A stretch of DNA of 17,936 nt from assembly GCA_035634055.1 (NCBI GenBank), contig DASQDR010000121.1, positions 1-17,936 of the forward strand, read 5' to 3'. This DNA is from JAICTV01 sp035634055 (GTDB taxonomy: Bacteria > Planctomycetota > Phycisphaerae > Tepidisphaerales > Tepidisphaeraceae). This document shows positions 14,697 through 17,936 of this stretch, one piece after another. Within the stretch, counting starts at the first letter, position 1; every line of letters starts with the position of its first letter. The notes under the pieces are model-generated. The model was given only the letters and a program-made list of their open reading frames with translations. It was not told where the DNA came from and did no database searches. A program made the translations under genes and the position numbers.

Positions 14697-15155
14697 TCAC
14701 CGCGCCGACAAATCGCTCGCGATCCACTGCGCCGCGATGACCACGTCCGGCACGTCCTCGCCGGCGTCGGCCGGGGGCATCAGCGCCGACGTTTGCCACG
14801 CGCTCGCCGCCGACGCCTGGGCGTTGCCGTCGCCGCTGCTGGCGCCGACGGTGGGCCAGTAGAGCATCGACCCGACCAGCACCGCCGCCGCCACGCCGGT
14901 CAGCCACGCGCTGATGCGCATCACGCCGCGGTCGCGCTCGTAGTTCCAGGCGCGGTCCGCCAGCCGCTGGACCGCCCCGGCGGGCGCGGGCGCCAGCGGG
15001 GCGGAGCGGACCATCGCCGCCAGCGCCCCAAGGTCTGCCAGCAGCGCGCGGCAGTCGCCGCAGCCGGCGAGGTGCGCCTCGACGCTGGCCACCCGGTCCG
15101 GCGACAGCTCGCCGTCGTGGTACGCCTGGATATCGGTGCCCTGTTGGCAGCTCAT
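14697..15155 (-). CDS. Zinc-binding anti-sigma factor (ZAS / zf-HC2 type), membrane anchored
   Basis: 152 residues. The N-terminal domain has the exact ZAS spacing Cys3-x24-His28-x3-Cys32-x2-Cys35 (EAHLAGCGDC), which marks zinc-containing anti-sigma factors that hold an ECF sigma factor inactive. A single membrane helix lies near 80-103 (ISAWLTGVAAAVLVGSMLYW), leaving a short Ala/Ser/Asp-rich extracytoplasmic domain of about 48 residues. The ATG at 15155 has GAGAGG about 6 nt upstream. It follows the sigma gene by 134 nt and should be its cognate regulator. Membrane anchoring implies an envelope signal, possibly relayed by proteolysis; the intact HxxxCxxC also allows redox control. Confidence 0.9.
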   Translation of the reverse strand: MSCQQGTDIQAYHDGELSPDRVASVEAHLAGCGDCRALLADLGALAAMVRSAPLAPAPAGAVQRLADRAWNYERDRGVMRISAWLTGVAAAVLVGSMLYWPTVGASSGDGNAQASAASAWQTSALMPPADAGEDVPDVVIAAQWIASDLSAR

Positions 15156-15172
15156 GGCTCGCCTCTCTCACC

Positions 15173-15193
15173 GCCGGCGGCTCGTCCGCCGGC
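15173..15193 (-). promoter_or_regulatory. Perfect 8-bp hairpin in the anti-sigma leader
   Basis: GCCGGCGG and CCGCCGGC pair perfectly around the 5-nt loop CTCGT. It lies 17 nt upstream of the anti-sigma ATG and just before its ribosome site, so it could influence translation or partly terminate transcription. There is no T-run, so a strong intrinsic terminator is unlikely. Confidence 0.5.
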
Positions 15194-15244
15194 CCCTCAC
15201 CGTTCGACCGTGCTTCGATCCCACGCCCGATCCCCGACGCGGTG

Positions 15245-15268
15245 CGTGTCCCGATCCGTGTCTCGATC
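15245..15268 (-). repeat. 12-nt direct tandem repeat between sigma and anti-sigma genes
   Basis: CGTGTCCCGATC (15245-15256) is followed directly by CGTGTCTCGATC (15257-15268), 11 of 12 identical. Two further GATC-containing segments lie at lower coordinates. It could be a binding site for a regulator or simple duplication; nothing here decides between these. Confidence 0.55.
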
Positions 15269-15289
15269 AGGGCCGCGCGTCGCCGCGCG

Positions 15290-15823
15290 TCACAAGTAGC
15301 CCTTGAACCGCTTCCGCAGCTCTTCGCGCGCCCGGTGGAGCCTTGACTCGACCGTTCCGCGTGGCACGCCCAGGGCGGCGGCCATCTGCTCGTAGCTCAT
15401 CTGTTCCAGCTCGCGGAGCACGATGATCCGCCGGTGCTCCGGCGACAGCTCCGCCAGCATGGTCGCCAGGTCCACCCTGGCATCGGTGCCGCCCGGACCC
15501 GACGGCGACGGCGGCGACACCGCCTGACCGTCGCTCAGCTCCGCGTGCGTCCCGCCGCGGCGGGAGCGCGACCGCCGCATCATGCCCGCCTGGTTTGACA
15601 GGATCCGCACCAGCCAGGTCCGCAGCGACGACTCCCCGCGGAACGTCCCGCGCAGCGCCCCCAGCAGCGTCTCCTGCACCATGTCCTCGGCGTCGGCGGC
15701 GTTGCCGGTCAACGCGTGGGCGACCCCGTACAAGTACGACCCGTGCCGGTCCACCATCGCCGAAAAGGCACCATGGTCACCCCGGCGGATCTGATCAGCC
15801 AGTTCGGCGTCGTCTGCGGCCAC
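15290..15823 (-). CDS. ECF-type RNA polymerase sigma factor
   Basis: 177 residues. Region 2 (about 12-85) includes FSAMVDRHGSYLYGVAHAL, DAEDMVQETLLGALR and FRGESSLRTWLVRILSNQAG. A Gly/Ser/Pro linker follows (about 86-115). Region 4 (about 125-173) includes LSPEHRRIIVLRELEQMSYE and the helix-turn-helix IAxxLG-type segment MAAALGVPRGTVESRLHRAR. Regions 1 and 3 are absent, as in sigma-70 group 4. It should direct transcription of its own regulon, probably including the downstream envelope genes, when released by the anti-sigma factor. Start is a GTG at 15823 with a weak purine-rich site; upstream ATGs are out of frame. The next genes are the anti-sigma and Spy-like genes on the same strand. Confidence 0.92.
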   Translation of the reverse strand: MAADDAELADQIRRGDHGAFSAMVDRHGSYLYGVAHALTGNAADAEDMVQETLLGALRGTFRGESSLRTWLVRILSNQAGMMRRSRSRRGGTHAELSDGQAVSPPSPSGPGGTDARVDLATMLAELSPEHRRIIVLRELEQMSYEQMAAALGVPRGTVESRLHRAREELRKRFKGYL

Positions 15824-16038
15824 CGTCTTCGTCTCGCGTCGCTCGCGCGCTTCGGCAGGTCGCGCGACTGTTTGGCGCCGCCGGCGCCGCCTTGGTTTCC
15901 CCTACAGTTGCCGGCCCCACGCCGGTTCTTCCGCACGATTTTCACGGGGGGTGGCGCGAGGGCAAATCCGCAGTCGGTCCCAGGACGCTGAGGTTGCAGA
16001 ATGGGGTGGTGTGGGCGGTTTTTGTTAGGTATGGTGGC

Positions 16039-16087
16039 TAGTTGGGAGTGGTCAGTGGTTAGTGGTCAGTGGTTGGTTGTGAGTGGG
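16039..16087 (+). repeat. Heptamer tandem array F
   Basis: Seven 7-nt units, 49 nt, plus-strand consensus YAGTGGT (CAGTGGT twice, TAGTGGT, GAGTGGT, TAGTTGG). Its reverse complement matches the RCMACTR consensus of arrays C and E, so it is the same family in opposite orientation. Confidence 0.9.
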
Positions 16088-16114
16088 AGGGCGATCGTGC
16101 CTGTAACCGCGCCG

Positions 16115-16152
16115 TGTCATCCCGAAGGGTACTCGTAGCGCAGATGCGAAAT
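16115..16152 (+). repeat. REP-like dispersed repeat segment
   Basis: The segment starting TGTCATCCCGAAGGGTAC and running through GTAGCGCAGATGCGAAATC resembles a type of intergenic repeat beginning TGTCATCC and containing GAAG that recurs in many environmental bacterial genomes. Recognition is from memory; only one copy is visible here. Confidence 0.45.
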
Positions 16153-16156
16153 CGCT

Positions 16157-16173
16157 AAAACGAACCCAATTCC
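16157..16173 (+). repeat. 17-nt dispersed repeat, intergenic copy
   Basis: AAAACGAACCCAATTCC occurs here, 8 nt beyond the 3' end of the glycosyltransferase gene, and again exactly at 16617-16633. An exact 17-mer twice in 18 kb is not expected by chance. Flanks partly agree (TTTCGG/AATCGC side) but not as a clean alignment. Confidence 0.8.
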
Positions 16174-16180
16174 GCTGTAA

Positions 16181-17936
16181 TCACTGGCCCGGCATGGGGT
16201 TAAGGGGATCGAGCAGGGTGGGCGGGATGGCGTACACGCGCCGGCCGTTCAGCGGTTGGTCGAAGGCGGGGGGCAGGGGCATGGGTTGGTCGGTCACCAG
16301 CAGCGGCAGCCCCCCGGCGGCGGCGACGGCGCGGGCGATCCGAGGCCAACTCGCTTGGGTGACCGGGTAGACGCTCCGGTCGGCGTGGAACATGGCCATG
16401 ATGTGCTCCGACTTCTCACGGATCTCCAGCAGCAGCACGGCGTTAGGCGGCAAATGCGCGCGGACGGCGCTGCCCAGCTCGGCGAAGGCCGGCTGCTGGC
16501 GGTTGACCTCGGTGATCGCGTGGGCCGTGCGGACCGTGCGGAAACAAAGCCAAATCGACGCCAGCGATGCCAGCGCGATCAGCGCCTCGGCGAGGCGGCG
16601 CGAGTGCCATTTTCGGAAAACGAACCCAATTCCCCCTGCAAAAAGCAGCGCGGCGAGGAGGTGGCGCACGACCCAGAGGTTCTCCAGCAACACGCCGGCG
16701 AAGCGCGGCGGGTCGGGGTAGCCCCAGCCGGTGAGGGCGAAGCGCCCCGGGGCGAGGACGCCGACGACGGTCGCCCCCATCCACGCGCCAAGGCACCAGC
16801 CGTCGAAGCCGAGCCCGCCCGAATCGCCGCCCTGGCCGCGCCCGCCGGCACCGCCGTGTCCGCCAAGTTCGCCCCGCCGGCCCGGTTCGCCGGCAGCATC
16901 CGCGCCGCCCGGCCCGCCGCGTCCGCCCGTCCCGCCGGGTCCCTCGGGAGCAGCCGAACCGCCGGGTCCGCCAGCTTGCGGCTGACCGGCGGCTCGGGGA
17001 CCGGCGCCTCCGCCGGTCGCGCGGGCGATCAGCTCGCCCAGCAGCAGGAGCATCGCCGGCCAGCCGATGAGGGTCGCCGTCGGGGTCTTGCTGGTGGCCA
17101 GGGTGAATGGGACGACCACGCCAAGGGCCCAGGCATAGACCAGGGCCAGGTTCAGGTTCCGCTCCCGCCACGCGCGGGGCAGGAGCACGACCGCGGCGGC
17201 GAGGACGGCGGGGTAGAAGACGTGGAAGACGCGGACGAGGAAGTCGAAGATCACCCGGTCCCACGGCCCGGCCCACCCCTCGACGTTGGTCCCGAGGTGG
17301 CGAAAGACCTGCAACTGCTCCCACGCCAGCTCGCGGGGGAAGCGGACCGCGCACCAGATCGTCCACGGCGCGATCGCCAGCAGCGTGGAGGCGAGGAGGA
17401 TCAGCAGGTGGCGAGCTTTGAAGCCGCCACCCGTTTTCGTGGGTCGCCCGGCGAAACCCCATGGCAGGAGGAGGCATGCCACCAGCGCGATCCCGGTGAC
17501 GACGAACGCGGGATAGGTCTTGCTGTGGAAGGCGATCCCCTGCGCGAACCCCGCCGCGACGGTCCACGCGGTGGGGCCGCTCCCGACGGCGCCCGTGTCC
17601 GTGGCGCCCGTGTCCGTGGCGCCCGTGCCGATGGCGCGGACGAGGCAGTAGACGGACAGCTCCACCCAGAACAGCAGGGCGACGTCAACGTGGTCGCTGA
17701 AGACGTAGCCGTGCACGAGGGAGGTGATGGCCGGGTTGAACGCCTGGAGCGTGGCGGCGATCAGCGCCGCTCGGCGGCCGAGCAGGCGGGCGCCAATGGC
17801 GTACGTCAGCCACGCCGCCGCCGTCGCCAGGATCGCGCTGGGCAGCCGCATCGCCAGCGTGCTGCTCCCCAGCAGCGCCATCGAGCCGGCCATCTGCCAC
17901 AGCGGGACGATCGGCTTGTGCAGCCAGACGTGGTTG
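16181..17936 (-). CDS. ArnT/PMT-type polytopic membrane glycosyltransferase (5' end outside window)
   Basis: At least 584 residues; the frame is open through the right edge, so the true start lies beyond 17936. The visible N-terminal part reads NHVWLHKPIVPLWQMAGSMA, then RLPSAILATAAAWLTYAIGARLLGRRAALIAA, matching the conserved HKPP.xxW and RLPSA segments of the GT83/PMT_2 (ArnT-like) family, which transfer sugars from polyprenyl-phosphate donors at the outer face of the inner membrane. The catalytic Asp near the first loop would lie off the window. Many membrane helices follow, and a C-terminal soluble domain of about 130 residues. Oddities: GATDT tandem repeats near residues 103-116 and a Gly/Pro-rich insert of about 70 residues (16800-17012) between two membrane segments. 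Substrate unknown. No operon partner for it is seen. Confidence 0.85.
   Translation of the reverse strand, partial: NHVWLHKPIVPLWQMAGSMALLGSSTLAMRLPSAILATAAAWLTYAIGARLLGRRAALIAATLQAFNPAITSLVHGYVFSDHVDVALLFWVELSVYCLVRAIGTGATDTGATDTGAVGSGPTAWTVAAGFAQGIAFHSKTYPAFVVTGIALVACLLLPWGFAGRPTKTGGGFKARHLLILLASTLLAIAPWTIWCAVRFPRELAWEQLQVFRHLGTNVEGWAGPWDRVIFDFLVRVFHVFYPAVLAAAVVLLPRAWRERNLNLALVYAWALGVVVPFTLATSKTPTATLIGWPAMLLLLGELIARATGGGAGPRAAGQPQAGGPGGSAAPEGPGGTGGRGGPGGADAAGEPGRRGELGGHGGAGGRGQGGDSGGLGFDGWCLGAWMGATVVGVLAPGRFALTGWGYPDPPRFAGVLLENLWVVRHLLAALLFAGGIGFVFRKWHSRRLAEALIALASLASIWLCFRTVRTAHAITEVNRQQPAFAELGSAVRAHLPPNAVLLLEIREKSEHIMAMFHADRSVYPVTQASWPRIARAVAAAGGLPLLVTDQPMPLPPAFDQPLNGRRVYAIPPTLLDPLNPMPGQ
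16617..16633 (+). repeat. 17-nt dispersed repeat, copy inside the glycosyltransferase gene
   Basis: Exact copy of 16157-16173. On the minus strand it encodes GIGFVF within the membrane helix LLFAGGIGFVFRKW, so it is translated in frame. In the opposite strand's frame it would read KTNPI, a string I associate with many spurious planctomycete ORFs; that link is from memory. Confidence 0.8.
17588..17627 (-). repeat. 15-nt tandem repeat in the glycosyltransferase gene
   Basis: About 2.7 copies of GGCGCCCGTGTCCGT (plus strand). Two full copies are identical. They encode GATDT repeats in a loop between membrane segments; the unit length keeps the frame. Confidence 0.85.

Larger units (their letters stand above)
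15824..16180. other. 357-nt gap between glycosyltransferase and sigma genes
   Basis: No credible gene. The half next to the sigma gene (15824-16038) should carry its promoter; the only sigma-70-like match I see is weak, and there is a small GGCGCC-based hairpin near 15873-15890. The other half (16039-16173) is a stack of repeats: heptamer array F, a REP-like segment and one copy of a 17-nt dispersed repeat. Confidence 0.7.

Noticed and set aside
15709..15945. Small minus-strand frame starting with ATG at 15945 upstream of the sigma gene
   Set aside because: It overlaps the sigma gene's conserved region 2 in another frame, has no ribosome site that I can see, and is Arg/Gly-rich without a motif.
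15937..15965. Sigma-70-like promoter TTGCCC-17-AAAATC (minus strand) upstream of the sigma gene
   Set aside because: Spacing is right but the -10 matches only half of the consensus. In a 357-nt gap this can occur by chance. No convincing ECF-type pair was seen either.
16443..17567. 374-codon minus-strand frame within the glycosyltransferase gene
   Set aside because: Low-complexity Arg/Pro/Gly sequence in an alternate frame of a convincing membrane protein.
1..17936. tRNA, rRNA, transposase, integrase, att site or replication origin
   Set aside because: None recognised on either strand.

Overview
The window is GC-rich and every gene I can support lies on the minus strand, so transcription runs from high to low coordinates. 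Most of it is one type II secretion (T2SS) locus. Gly-rich exported proteins, an ECF sigma factor with a zinc anti-sigma factor, Spy-like helical proteins and the dispersed repeats together suggest a bacterium of the PVC group, most likely Planctomycetota (perhaps Phycisphaerae). That assignment is inference; there is no rRNA or other marker gene here.

Layout in transcription order. (1) 17936-16181: 5'-truncated ArnT/PMT-type membrane glycosyltransferase. (2) 16180-15824: a 357-nt gap holding three stacked kinds of dispersed repeat. (3) 15823-13231: ECF sigma factor, ZAS-type anti-sigma factor, a membrane-anchored LTxxQ (Spy/CpxP-like) protein and a secreted Gly-rich helical protein, read here as an envelope-stress module. 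(4) 13210-13163: strong hairpin, probable terminator. (5) 12976 to 1: gspE-F-G-H-I-J-K-L-M-C-D, with gspD running off the left edge.

How the T2SS genes fit together: GspE (ATPase) and GspF (platform) drive assembly of a pseudopilus made of GspG (major) and GspH, I, J, K (minor). GspL (PilM-PilN-like fusion) and GspM (PilO-like) link the motor to a PDZ-less GspC/PilP-like connector and the GspD secretin. The last five genes follow the order of pilMNOPQ. From gspH to gspC each gene's stop overlaps the next start (ATGA five times, TGATG once), so translation is probably coupled. No prepilin peptidase or GspN is seen.

The most unusual signals are: (a) degenerate tandem arrays with a strict 7-nt period (three are exactly seven units, 49 nt), three of which begin 3-6 nt after a stop codon; (b) an inverted pair of such arrays inside the 5' coding end of gspK that appears to have lengthened its prepilin leader; (c) 70-72-residue leaders on GspI and GspJ with well-placed ribosome sites; (d) an array that separates the gspH start from its probable Shine-Dalgarno sequence; and (e) a 17-nt repeat found both between genes and inside the glycosyltransferase reading frame.
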